Below, piece by piece: positions 35,301-47,702 of a stretch of 64,000 nt of DNA (its first letter is position 1; each line of letters starts with the position of its first letter). Location: assembly GCA_029465975.1 (NCBI GenBank), contig CM055745.1, positions 10,281,028-10,345,027 of the forward strand. Reading direction: 5' to 3'. The stretch is from Dallia pectoralis (lineage: Eukaryota; Chordata; Actinopteri; Esociformes; Umbridae). The translations under genes were made by a program, and so were the position numbers. The notes under the pieces are model-generated. The model ran no database searches. It was not told the DNA's origin and worked only from the letters and a program-made list of their open reading frames with translations.

Positions 35301-37335
35301 CATAGTAGAGAGAAGAGAATAAAGACAGTTAATAACATCATGTCCAGTAATGGTGACATAGTAGAGAGAGAAGAGAATAAAGACAGTTAATAACATCATG
35401 TGCAGTAATGGTGACATAGTAGAGAGAGAGAGAAGAGAAGACAGTTAGTAACATCATGTCCAGTAATGGTGACATAGTAGAGAGTGAAGAGAATAAAGAC
35501 AGTTAATAACATCATGTAATGGTGACATAGTAGAGAGGGAAGAGAATAAAGACAGTTAATAACATCATGTCCAGTAATGGTGACATAGTAGAGAGGGAAG
35601 AGAATAAAGACAGTTAGTAACATCATGTCCAGTAATGGTGACATAGTAGAGAGAGAAGAGAATAAAGACAGTTAATAACATCATGTCCAGTAATGGTGAC
35701 ATAGTAGAGAGAGAAGAGAATAAAGACAGTTAATAACATCATGTGCAGTAATGGTGACATAGTAGAGAGAGAAGAGAAGACAGTTAGTAACATCATGTCC
35801 AGTAATGGTGACATAGTAGAGAGTGAAGAGAATAAAGACAGTTAATAACATCATGTAATGGTGACATAGTAGAGAGGGAAGAGAATAAAGACAGTTAGTA
35901 ACATCATGTCCAGTAATGGTGACATAGTAGAGAGGGAAGAGAATAAAGACAGTTAATAACATCATGTAATGGTGACATAGTAGAGAGGGAAGAGAATAAA
36001 GACAGTTAATAACATCATGTCCAGTAATGGTGACATAGTAGAGAGGGAAGAGAATAAAGACAGTTAATAACATCATGTCCAGTAATGGTGACATAGTAGA
36101 GAGGGAAGAGAATAAAGACAGTTAATAACATCATGTCCAGTAATGGTGACATAGTAGAGAGGGAAGAGAAGACAGTTAGTAACATCATGTCCAGTAATGG
36201 TGACATAGTAGAGAGAGAATAAAGACAGTTAGTAACATCATGTCTAGTAATGGTGACATAGTAGAGAAGGAAGAGAATAAAGACAGTTAATAACATCATG
36301 TCCAGTAATGGTGACATAGTAGAGAGAGAAGAGAATAAAGACAGTTAATAACATCATGTCCAGTAATGGTGACATAGTAGAGAGGGAAGAGAATAAAGAC
36401 AGTTAATAACATCATGTCCAGTAATGGTGACATAGTAGAGAGAAGAGAATAAAGACAGTTAATAACATCATGTCCAGTAATGGTGACATAGTAGAGAGGG
36501 AAGAGAATAAAGACAGTTAATAACATCATGTCCAGTAATGGTGACATAGTAGAGAGAGAAGAGACTAAAGACAGTTAATAACATCATGTCCAGTAATGGT
36601 GACATAGTAGAGAGGGAAGAGAATAAAGACAGTTAATAACATCATGTCCAGTAATGGTGACATAGTAGAGAGGGAAGAGAATAAAGACAGTTAATAACAT
36701 CATGTCCAGTAATGGTGACATAGTAGAGAGGGAAGAGAATAAAGACAGTTAATAACATCATGTCCAGTAATGGTGACATAGTAGAGAGAAGAGAATAAAG
36801 ACAGTTAATAACATCATGTCCAGTAATGGTGACATAGTAGAGAGAGAAGAGAATAAAGACAGTTAATAACATCATGTCCAGTAATGGTGACATAGTAGAG
36901 AGGGAAGAGAATAAAGACAGTTAATAACATCATGTCCAGTAATGGTGACATAGTAGAGAGAGAAAAGAATAAAGACAGTTGATAACATCATGTCCAGTAA
37001 TGGTGACATAGTAGAGAGGGAAGAGAATAAAGACAGTTAATAACATCATGTAATGGTGACATAGTAGAGAGGGAAGAGAATAAAGACAGTTAATAACATC
37101 ATGTAATGGTGACATAGTAGAGAGGGAAGAGAATAAAGACAGTTAATAACATCATGTCCAGTAATGGTGACATAGTAGAGAGGGAAGAGAATAAAGACAG
37201 TTAATAACATCATGTCCAGTAATGGTGACATAGTAGAGAGGGAAGAGAATAAAGACAGTTAATAACATCATGTCCAGTAATGGTGACATAGTAGAGAGGG
37301 AAGAGAATAAAGACAGTTAATAACATCATGTCCAG
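26381..37335 (+). repeat. 58-bp minisatellite, right part (about 190 units, higher-order)
   Basis: About 11 kb of the same 58-bp unit as 17911-18841, broken only by short internal deletions. The variants (GTACAG, GTTCAG, GTGCAG or GTCTAG for GTCCAG; the short CATGTAATGG form; GAAGACAG lacking AATAA) recur in fixed order, forming higher-order repeats. One diagnostic block starts near 27085, 28571, 33298 and 35623; another near 31347, 34369 and 36015. The region at 29100-29960 is the most degenerate. Many minus-strand open frames of 60-147 codons are by-products of the repeat, not genes. The array ends at TCATGTCCAG 37335, followed by unique sequence. Confidence 0.98.
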
Positions 37336-37740
37336 GTCCACTTTCTACACCAGATGAAGCGGCAAGTAATTTACAAACAACAAAGTAATACAGGGTCCAA
37401 TGAGAGCAGTAGGAATATGGACACATAATGGTGACAGTTGAACAGATTGTATAAACCTGTACTCCAACTCCTATACTAACAGCCTCCTATAAACGATACA
37501 ATTTAAGATAAATGTTCATGTTGTTCGACAGTCCACAGGAATCAGTCCAGCCCACCAAAGGGCTTAACCAGAGCCATTTTACCCGTCTTCCACTCAGGTG
37601 CTTTGGGCTCACAGGCTTGTTAGCTACTAGTCTTTCTCTACAGTTTGTCTTATTGTTCTGTGTTTATCTCCCAACATGTTGAGCAGATCCATTTAGCATG
37701 ACACAAATACTGCCCCCATGTGGATGTTTGATGTATTGTT
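37336..37740. other. unique sequence after the array
   Basis: No gene, repeat or RNA recognised. GGTCCACTTTCTACACCAGA marks the abrupt end of the array. Confidence 0.5.
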
Positions 37741-37754
37741 TTTAAACTATATTC

Positions 37755-38382
37755 TAACCAAGTGGCAACCTTCCGGTCTCTCTCCTGAAACCAATAAGGA
37801 AGTGAGTTCAACTGCAATTCATTGACTGGCCGCTTGAGGCTGGCTCCAGAAGTGAGTCAAATCTGTATCTCCCCCATGTTAAAATGAACAACTTTACAGC
37901 AGAAAAAAAACATGTTTACAGCCTGGTTCTCTATTTGGCTTTGGTCTATACAGCTAATTTTGCCCTTCATAACAACTGTGAGGGGGGTGAATTTTTTTTA
38001 TAACTCATCCGTTTAGTTGATTAATATTATAATAAGTTGTGCATAATTAAGGGTGTGTCCAGCGGATTCCCGCATTACCGGATGCCTGCATTTTCATAAA
38101 TAGCGTAACATTTATTAACAGTGACTATATTTGAAGTATTTTTTGTCATGTCCTCAAAGATATGTGTAGGAAATTAGCCTGTTATTACTCAGTAAACAGC
38201 ATCCAGGCTCCTCAGCTCCATCCACGTACCGCCTCTTTGACCATTTTCGTTTATCAGGGAGTGACGCGCTGCCAAGACGGCGACGGTCAGCTACGCCCAC
38301 TTTAGGCTTCAAAAACAGTCTTCAGAAACCTATGGGTGACGTCACGGATACTACGTCCATATCTTTATACAGTCTATGATTC
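37755..38382. mobile_element. interspersed non-coding repeat of teleost type
   Basis: It opens AAGTGGCAACCTTCCGGTC and contains GGCCGCTTGAGGCTGGCTCC and CCCCCATGTTAAAATGAACA. It closes with CCTATGGGTGACGTCACGGA, then TTTATACAGTCTATG. I recall these phrases from a dispersed repeat found in many fish genomes. No coding capacity. The class is uncertain. Confidence 0.5.
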
Positions 38383-38644
38383 TAACACACATAATCACTC
38401 TGTTACTCTATACATACTTCATTTGCTCTTCCTTTAGTATGTGTCAGGAAAAACATTTTAATTCCAAATTCTACATTTTTGCATATGTCGAGGAAGGTTT
38501 CTCTTCTGTACTGTTCAAGCAAAGTGAAAAAGTACATATGTTAATTCGTTACCAGAACAATATTAACAAATGCATGAATGATTGACAGATTAACTTTACT
38601 TGATGTAAACATAAATAAATGCACATAACAAGACCACATACACT

Positions 38645-38745
38645 CAGGGGCGTTTCTAGGCATGGGTAACCTAGGCTGTCGTCTAGGGCGCCACCTGCTG
38701 AGGGGCGCCGAAAGGGCGCCAACTCTACACCTCCTCACACGTAAA
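38645..38745. repeat. GGCGCC-rich repeat fragment
   Basis: AGGGGCGTTTCTAGGCATGG, then GGGCGCCACCTGCTGAGGGG, then GAAAGGGCGCC. It resembles the end of a dispersed DNA transposon. The boundaries and the other end were not found. Confidence 0.35.
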
Positions 38746-38838
38746 AAACAAAAATGTATAAGGAGAAAATAAATCTTTATGTATTTCATTTGAATTATTA
38801 TAAAAATAGAACTCCAGACTTGCTTTTTGTTATAGAGA

Positions 38839-40025
38839 CAGGGCCGGAGTGGGACTGATTTTCAGCCCGGGAGATGTGTAGTCAACCAGCCCATTTTTTT
38901 CTTGAGGCTGATGTACTGTTTAAAACGTATGCTGTCTTTAGAATCTTTACCACCATTTTATTTGACAAATATCAATAAATAGAAATAACAGAAAGCTGTT
39001 CAATAAAAAGTGTTTACTTGCTTAAAGTATGTTTTGTAATAACATGCAATGGAAGTCATTTCCTACGTATATCCTGTAACGGAAAGCTCAATTTTAAATG
39101 TGAATATCAATAAATACAAATAACAGAAAGCTGTTCAAGATTATCAATAAATACAAATAACAGAAAGCTGTTTATTAAAACACCTAAACTTGCTTAAAGT
39201 ATGTTTTGTAACTGAAAGTAATTACAGTATCCTTATTCCTTACCCTGAGGATACACATCATCTCAATTTTAATGATGAATGATACCTCACAAACCAACCC
39301 TAAATAAGCAATAAGCGCCTGAGCATTGCACAAGTCCCTGCAACTTTGTTAATAACTGTGTCATTGTCCAAGGTCATAAGAATGTATTTTTCAGTGGACA
39401 TAAGTAGAGGTCGACCGATTATGCTTTAAAATCCAGGTCGGCCAATGGACGATTATCATAGCCGATTTATTTAGGCCGATATTTGGCCGATATGTGCTGG
39501 TTTTTAACTTCTATTTGCAAGATAAAATGAAACACTAATAATTACTTAAAAATAAAGACATTTAATTTTTCAACAAAACGTTTCATAAAAAAATGTATAA
39601 TATATTATATTAAATAAAAGAAACAGGTAACAAGAAAAACTAGATAAGTGCACTAAGCAGCATTTAATTACAACATCCAAAAAACCTTTAAATAAATAAT
39701 TTATTGCGGCTCTTAGAATATACTTTGACGAGTGTACTGATGCATTATCGGGTATATGTCTCAAAATTGAAAAAGCTATTTCAGAAAGAGAGCATTTTAA
39801 GCTTTTTGATAAGTTATCTTTACCGTGGTTGTTTTAACCACAGCAGATATGTCCAAAAGGTCTACATAAATGCCTAGAGAGTTGCATTAATTGCTCACTG
39901 TGGCCAACTCCACACGAGGCAAGTAAAGCAATGATACAATTGTGTTCCCTTCTCTCGCCAACGACCCAACAGCCTGCGGCCCACCAGGAAAATTCCTGAT
40001 TCTCCCGATTGCCACTCCGGGCCTG
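38839..40025. mobile_element. hAT-like non-autonomous element (about 1.2 kb)
   Basis: Left end CAGGGCCGGAGTGGGACTGA. The complement of the right end begins CAGGCCCGGAGTGGCAATCG. The CAGGG start is hAT-like. The adjacent 8-mers do not match, so no target duplication is seen. Inside are short direct repeats (AATAAATA.AAATAACAGAAA at about 38975, 39110 and 39150) and a nested fragment at 39405. No transposase. Confidence 0.6.
39405..39520 (+). mobile_element. nested hAT-type fragment (GAGGTCGACCGATTA end)
   Basis: TAGAGGTCGACCGATTATG followed by repeated GGCCGAT/GCCGAT words is the terminal part of a widespread fish hAT-derived repeat, recognised from memory. The complementary end was not found, so it is truncated inside the larger element. 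Confidence 0.5.
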
Positions 40026-40679
40026 CGCATGACACATGGAACTAATAAATAATGAAATGAATGAGCTGCATACATGTAATTGGATGAATTCGTTCTGTTT
40101 ATTTAGTGAAACATATTTCTTTATAAACGTACCTCTTTTTTCTAGTTAATTCAAATTCAACCAAGCCAATCAATCTATTGTGTGCGTGTACTCTCAGTTT
40201 ATTGTCTCCGTATCGCCCAATCAACCATTGCCATCATAGGCTCAGTGAAGTGTGATCGGTTTCTGGGTACCGCAATTAGGGTACCAACGCCCAGAGCGGC
40301 GTGTGATTTTGGCGACAGGAAGGCAGTTTAGGTATCAAAAAACATATACATAGTCGTTTTATATAGTGTTCGGTTTGTGATTTTGCAAATCTGAAAACGG
40401 GACAAGGTAAGATGCACGTATTTAGGAAAAGTCATGGAAGGACAAGTCTGTAACTTGATGTAGTATGATGATATCTTAGATAATTTTGCAGCAGGAAAAT
40501 CGAGGCATGTATCAGTTTTAAGACGGATAGGAACTGCCAATCATCTGCTGCAACAGCACACTGAATGTGATTTTAAATATATTTTTGTTTACATACTTAA
40601 TGCACGCTCAGTTAAATATTTTGTAGCCACTATGTATTTAACTTGTATTTATTCATTTAATAATTGAATATGTTCATTT

Positions 40680-41815
40680 TTTGTTTACTACCCTCGAGCG
40701 TTCCTCTGGCCCATAGCCCTCCCAGTCCACCAGGTACTAGAATCTCCTGACCCGGGATCGAACCTTCAGGTGGCGGCGCACAGTGAAGGCCGGATGACCA
40801 TCGATCATCTGCGGCCAAGGAGGAACCGTGGGGACAGAGGACCAAGGGGAATTAGACACAGGTTTTACACGGGACACATGAAGGTTAGGGTGGACACGAA
40901 GGGATGAGGGTAGGCGGAGCCGGGCAGCCACCGGATTGACCACACTGGCAATCTGGAAAGGCCCAATGTATTGATGGGCCAGTTTACGTGACTCTACCTT
41001 CAGGGGCAAGTCCTTGGTGGACAGCCACACCGTCTGCCCTGCCCGGTATTTAGGGCCCGGGGTTCGGCGGCGATTAGCCTGCCGCTGGTAACGGGCAGAG
41101 GCTCCAAGGAGGAATGAACGAGCCCTGTTCCAAGTCCGGCGGCACCGTTGAACAAAGGCTTGGGCCGAGGGTACTCCCACTTCGGGTTCTTGTTCTGGGA
41201 ACAGAGGTGGCTGGTATCCCAGGGACCCCTCAAAAGGTAAGACGCCCGTGGCTGAGCTGGGCAGGGAATTGTGGGCATACTCGACACACATGAGCCGTTT
41301 TGACCAGGTTGTTGCGTTGTCCGCCACCATGCATCTCGAGGTCTTGATTGGCACAATCTGTCTGGCCATTAGACTGGGGACGGAAACCAAATGACAGGCT
41401 GACGGGTCCCCGATCGGGGCACAGAAGGCTTTCCAAAATCCGGAGGTAAACTGAGGCCTCCGGTCTGATACCACATCGGATGGCAACCCATGGGTGCGGA
41501 AAACCTCATTCAACATGAGCAGAGACGTCTCCTTGGCTGACGGGAGCTTGGGCAGTGGAATGGCCCTAACCGCTTTGAAGAAGTGGTCCACCACTGTGAG
41601 GATGGTGGTATTCCCCTCGGACATCGGGAGACTGGTGATGAAGTCCATGGATATATGGGACCCGGGGCGTCAAGGAACTGGAAGAGGTTGCAGCAGGCCG
41701 GAGGGTGCTTGGTGAGGTTTCTTGCTTTGTGCGCAGACGGCGCATGCAGACACAAACTCGGGTATGTCTCTCTGTATGGTCGGCCACCAGAACCGACGGG
41801 GAATCCCGAGGCGTT
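40680..41815 (-). pseudogene. Ty3/gypsy retrotransposon pol remnant (integrase and chromodomain)
   Basis: On the minus strand a gypsy integrase survives in two frames. The zinc domain part ([20 protein letters not shown]) runs to about 41670. A second frame (40737-41648) then carries MDFITSLPMSEGNTTILTVV with the first catalytic Asp, the region around VVSDRRPQFTSGFW with the second, the C-terminal GPKYRAGQTVWLSTKDLPLK, and the end RRHLKVRSRVRRF. A chromodomain-like YLVDWEGYGPEERS follows after a stop near 40735. Frame changes and damaged sequence in the core (around 41290-41400) show it is dead. No reverse transcriptase or LTR is attached. Confidence 0.9.
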
Positions 41816-41965
41816 CCCAGGCCAGTGTGGAGATATAATCTCTCCACTTAGTCCTGGGTCTTCCCCGAGGTCTCCTCCCAGCTGGACGTGCCTGGAACAC
41901 CTCTCTAGGGAGGCGCCCAGGTGGCATTCTTACTAGAGGCCCGAACCACCTCAACTGGCTCCTTT
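41796..41965 (-). mobile_element. LINE 3'-end fragment joined to the gypsy remnant
   Basis: The minus-strand translation [20 protein letters not shown], then [20 protein letters not shown], then WERLG is the C-terminal end common to a fish LINE family. It runs without a stop straight into the gypsy zinc domain near 41800, where both parents contain a CCCCGTCGG-like word. Confidence 0.75.
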
Positions 41966-42029
41966 CGCCCCACAATTTCCACACCCACAAAATGGCCAAC
42001 TACTGCATCACCTGTTTGTCTCTATCCAG

Positions 42030-42300
42030 GGCAGCTGAGCTGTGGCTCAACAGGATGGTTAGAGAGGAGAAGTACCTTATGGAGGGATACACAGTCTATC
42101 CAGCTGAGGTCGTCATCCTAGGAAAGGACCAGAAGGCTCCCCTGGGATCTCTGGCACAGATGTCAATGAGCTCAGGGGAGATCCAAAAACAAATGTCCTG
42201 CCTTGTCTCTGATGATCCTAAGGGGAATGTGTTAATCTGGGATACTACACATCTGAGTCTTTATGGAGGGGTGCAGCTGGATACGTGTTCCTGGTGGTAG
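42030..42300 (+). CDS. coding-looking exon or ORF, unrecognised
   Basis: After a pyrimidine-rich TTGTCTCTATCCAG acceptor-like site (ending 42029), a frame stays open to TAG 42298-42300. It has good protein composition: AELWLNRMVREEKYLMEGYT, then AEVVILGKDQKAPLGSLAQM, and the end GVQLDTCSWW. The same frame opens earlier at ATG 41992. No donor or further exon is seen, so it could be a terminal exon, a retro-copied fragment or a pseudogene. It directly abuts the LINE fragment. No family is recognised. Confidence 0.35.
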
Positions 42301-43270
42301 TTAAGTGCCCACTAGATGCTACTTTGGGGTTGGTGTTGTATTTCCCCCAGTAAAGGTGAAAACTGATATTTTACCCAAATAACAAAATGGCACATTGGCG
42401 TCCGTACCCCATATACGGTCAAGGGACATGGTTTGACTGGAATCTATGCTTTGGTTCAGTTTCCAAATGTTTGTATTTCTACATTTGTGTCATTGATCCC
42501 AGTCCAGAGACCTATGTAAGCATTTTTGTGTATCATTTTCAAATTTTCCAAAAGTATATGAAATTCATTCTTGGGCTGAGTGACTAGGCTCAATGATGGA
42601 TAAATTCAACATGATTATATTGGTGCCATTTCTTACATTGGATTTCCACAATCAAAGTACTGATTTTTAATAGTTTGCATGTCATTTTGTAGTTTGGGTG
42701 AACTATATATTTAGTGATAGAATTTAAATGAACTAATCTGATCCTAGATCTCTGCTCCACAGTCTACCATCTATGATTCTATATTGGAAATATATAAAAT
42801 ATAGATTTTCATACTGATTAATAGCGACAACTACTAGTGACAATGCTTTCTCTTTTTTTCATGAGCCTGATCATGACGTAAATGCTTAAGATTTAAAATT
42901 AAATTCATATTAGTATACTGACTTGACCATTTATGAAATGATATTATAAGAATCATCTAAGTTAGAAAACTCCACCAGCTTTGTTGGGGTAATGCTTACA
43001 TGTCAAATGTCTACATGTATGTAATCAAAGTAAACATCTTCAACTTCCATCTCAGCTGGGTCTTTATTGAAGCCCATTCTTAGCCAACACAGTGTCTAGT
43101 TCTGGGTTCACCGACTTTATTTTCTAATCAAAAGTCTAAACAGTATTTAATAGAAGAGAGCAACAAACAATGCCTTTGGATTTCAAGGAGGGAATAACGC
43201 AGTCCATCACCAAAAATAGAGGAGTATTTTACATGCTTCTTTCTTCTCGGTCTTCTCATCACACTCGGTT
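42301..43270. other. intergenic region, no gene seen
   Basis: AT-rich sequence without recognisable coding, RNA or repeat content. The right-hand part is the 3' flank and presumed 3' UTR of the minus-strand slc2a5-like gene (stop at 43275). Confidence 0.5.
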
Positions 43271-43274
43271 CTCT

Positions 43275-46191
43275 TCAGAACGCCGTAACATTTTCTGCGT
43301 TGTCATCTTTCAGCCTTGTTTCTTTCTGTGCGCTTTGGTTGAGCGGGATGTCTCTGTCAGCACATACATCCTCTACCTAAAATAAACAATAGTATCATTC
43401 ATTGTTTTTGTAAGACAATTCTGATATATATATAATAATGCAGCACAATATACAATAATATATGACACAGCATACGTTGTTTCTGTGAGCGAACAGTTGG
43501 CAGATCTCCAGGAATGTTTTGTTCTTGGTTTCTGGAATGATGAGCCAGACGTAGACCAATGTCACCAGGCAGATGAAACAGAACATGATGAAACTGTTGG
43601 GGCCGAGACCTTTCTGTACGGAAACAGTAAAACAGATGCAGTAGGTCTTCATTTTCATGATTCTGTTGTAGTCTGGATTTTTGGTGACCAGTTTATTCCA
43701 GCTATACCATTGGAAATCAATTAACTAGACTGCGTCATTGTCACGATTGCGGTGTGGCAGGTAGCAGGTACGACACACGCGCAGAGAATGATACGTATGT
43801 AGATTTATTCCTGAGCAGGACAAACAGAATCTACCACCTAACACATAGGACGATAGAACTCTCAAACATCCAAAACACTCACGGAATATCTAATAACAGG
43901 AAAACAAAACCACAAACCTTAATCTGACGCGTACTGAAAAGTATGCAACATACAAACAGTAAACAATGCCACGACACCAACAGACAGAACAGACAGGACT
44001 TAAATACATGGACTAATGACAGAACAGACAACAGGTGTGACACGAAACCCAGGTGAAAACCATATTCCATGATTAGACTCCTTTTCGCTGACAGGGGGAG
44101 TGTCACTCTGACAGAGGACAGAAATGTCCGAATGTTACAGTCATTCAAATATAAAAGGATTATACTGGAGAAAACATCGACAATACAATTTACATTCGAG
44201 TCGATTCAGGATGAGGACATAAAAATACAATTTCCAATAATGCTTTTAATTATCGGAACATTTCATTCATTACAATTTGGTGTACTTATTATTTGACTGG
44301 AATTCACATTGTATTCTGTTAAATAACACCAATGACAGCTATTGCGTTCGTTCTAATAATCGAAATATCCTATTTATTGTTTTTCCACTGACCTCCATGA
44401 AGGGGAACACCAGGCCAACAGTGAAGTTGCAGAGCCAGTGAACCGACCCAGCCACCATGAAGGCTGCAGGCCTAGATGACTGGCGGAACATCTCTGTAGT
44501 CACAACACAGGGAATGGGACCTTAGGGAAACAAAGGAAATGTCAGAGGTTTAGGGTCACATTTGGTCTAAAATGTATGTTTTTAAAACGTCCAAAAGTCC
44601 AACTCTGGTCCAAGACTCTGTTTTTTGTTTAAGTTAACATTTTGAAGGAATTATATATTAAAGCTAATCAAAATCTCTAGTCTATTGAGGAAACATCTAA
44701 AAATAACTGAAATAGGGATTTAATAATCAAAACAGAATATGCCAAACGATCATCTGTCTTATCCAACAAACATAGAAAGGCTCACTTGGTCCGATGGCGT
44801 GGCCAATAACGTAGACGAGGACACAGGCAATACTGACGTAGGGTATCCACTCCATACTGCCCTGTACAATAGGTCGAGTCAACACATTAGCTGTGGGTGT
44901 TGTCAAATGATTAAAAAAAGTCCTTTCGCTCGAACACATTGATTTCCATGTGCTAAGGGCCTCTGTAATCGACGAGACACCCTACAAGTATTAACAGAAT
45001 CCCCATCAAGCAACCTTCTAATTGTAGTCAAACAGCTGCTTTAATTAAACATCTGCATTATACTGCATCCAAAACTATACCCATCAGCCTACATCTGGAC
45101 AGGGTCATTCCTATTATGACACAACATTTTTGAACAATAAATGTTTGAATGTCAGGAAAACAAATGTCAAACGCAGGCACTTAAATCCTAATAAATGTAG
45201 ACAGAGAACTCACACAAGACCTAGGATATTTCAGAGATATTTCAGAGATATTTCCACCCTGAAAGCTGACAGGGTAAACGTGATTTCAGGGACATACATT
45301 CATTCTTAAAGTTAATAATCATTTTGATTCAAGATAGATTTAAAGTTAAACTACAAAACAATTATTTATTAAAAAAACCATGTCACTGAGTGTGTTTTGT
45401 TCCACACAGGGCAGTTAGTAGGGTGCCCACAACTAGTTCCATTTGGGTGGCTAGGTTGTTTGTTTTCACACAGCTGGAGTGAATTTAGCTATTAGTGTTC
45501 GGTTATTTAAGTTCCTGGGTAATATCAATAATTGCTTGGTATTGTTTCAATGTCACAGTATTTGTGGTGAGTGTGTTTGCATATCATAGTTGATAAGAGG
45601 CCCCCGCCTTCAGGGAACACTTTTGCCATGAAAGGGTGTACCTGGTCTGCAACAACGTTTAGATAGGTTGCAAGTCTCGAATTGATGTCAACACGAATGC
45701 TCGGAACATTGCACTGCAGTAGAAAATACCATTGGTTGATAACAGCATTGCGAATACAGCTGTTCAAATATTTGCATACTGATAATATAAAGAAAAAAAT
45801 TATCACATGATCATTTTGTGATAGATATAAAATTGATATATTTAGACGATAAAAAGAGATAATACGAATTAAAAAAGATGGATAGATAACTGAAGACACT
45901 TTAGCATCAGCATATTAGCTGCTTGACCAGGGGAGGAGTGATCTGAGTGAATGCTAACACTGTGCTGTATAATCCCATGAACCTAGATGCCTAGAATCTC
46001 TGCCCACTCGTCATCCATTGTGATGTCACCAGGCGGCTGTGGTAGAAGTCGACAAAGCTAAGTGTCTCGATTTCTTCTCTGTAACTCACACATGACGTCC
46101 AAAGCTAATGACAAATGCAGGTCTGGTTGATATTAGCTCTGCCTCTAGTCCAGACAACACACACAAAGACACACGCGTGCACACGCACACG

Positions 46192-46225
<34 letters not shown>

Positions 46226-47599
46226 TACACAAACATACACACTTTACCAATTGTCATTTACCATTTGAAATCATGCAAATGCACTTCTGATTCTGAAGAT
46301 TAGGCTGTTTGTTTGTGTGTCTGTCTTTCTCTCTATCTATCAAGTAACCATACCCCTAGGCCCAATTTATCACCACTCCGTCTCAGGGTTGAAGTCCCAT
46401 TTTGGCCCTTCTGGGACTGAGCCAACTAATGAATTCACGTGGTTGTTATGCTGTAAACTACAGCATATAACCAAGTATTAATTGCAGGCACACTTTGGAC
46501 CCAAGGAGATATTGAGTTTGAATATTTTACCACCGTAGCATTTATATGGTTCTTGAGTTGCAATAACATACGTTTAACACTTTATAATAACATACGTTTA
46601 TTCACTTTATCTATTATGTATGCTTATGTAAAGTGGTTACGTTTGTGTTTAACCAGAACATATTGATTAGTTCTAAAGTTCTCCGCTATATAGGTATTAG
46701 ACGGGCCTATTGACTTTAGACACATGATATGGGTTTGCGGCTACCTGGAAGGTGAGTGACACAGTGAGCAGTGCACAGGACACACAGCAAATCCCGAACC
46801 CAATTAGAAGGAGCAGCTTCCTGCCAGTTGCCTCCACAATAAACACCTGTTGGGCAACAGAGATACAGCACAAGGAATACCTTTAGGTTGTGGTGGCTTG
46901 GGGGGTTAAGCCCGAGATAAAGTTGTTTATATGGTTGTCAAAGGCGACAAATCATCCTTCAGAACATGACACACCCATTGTATGGTAATAAATAGATATA
47001 GAAATTCTTTGACCAGGTCATGGTCGTCTGAGATATGGGAAGACGCTGACCTCAAATTTGAGCACTTAATAGGGGATAAGGGGGAACAAGTAATTTGTAT
47101 CGACCATGGGATGATAAAGCAGTAGAGGCGGTACCTGGTACGTACTGCAGCTATAGTCATAATGACGTTCACAACTCCAGTTCCAACCGTCACATACTGG
47201 ATGTTACTTTCCTCGACACCTGCCGAGCCATAGATACTGTCTGCATAGTAGTAGATCTACGGAACAAGAGAACATGGAACAAGGATCAGTCTTATAGATA
47301 AGAGCAATTGAAAGTGAACGTTAATCATTTCGGTGACTGGACTCAACGCCGGCAGACATAAAGAGGAATACACCTGTGGCATTTTGAGATTGCATGGAAG
47401 AAGAGTTTGGCAATTTTCCTGACTATATATGTCCATTATAAAACAGTCTGGCTGGATGCAGAATCTTGTATTCATCCCCTCTCCTTTCTTTAACCATTAT
47501 TATTATTATTATTATTATATTATTATTATTATTATTATTCTTATTATATTATTATTATTATTATTGTTATTATTATTATTATTGTTATTATTATTATTA

Positions 47600-47631
<32 letters not shown>

Positions 47632-47670
47632 TATTATTATTATTATATTATTATTGTTATTATTATATTA

Positions 47671-47702
<32 letters not shown>

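Noticed and set aside
26397..37231. Dozens of minus-strand open frames of 60-147 codons reading MSPLLDMMLLTVFILFPLYY
   Set aside because: They are translations of the 58-bp repeat in its three frames. The hydrophobic look comes from base composition, and frames shift with every unit-length change.
17911..37335. CRISPR-like array
   Set aside because: The units are contiguous without unique spacers, and the context is a eukaryotic genome with introns.
40835..41999. Plus-strand frames near 41494-41936
   Set aside because: They lie opposite the gypsy integrase remnant and have no independent support.
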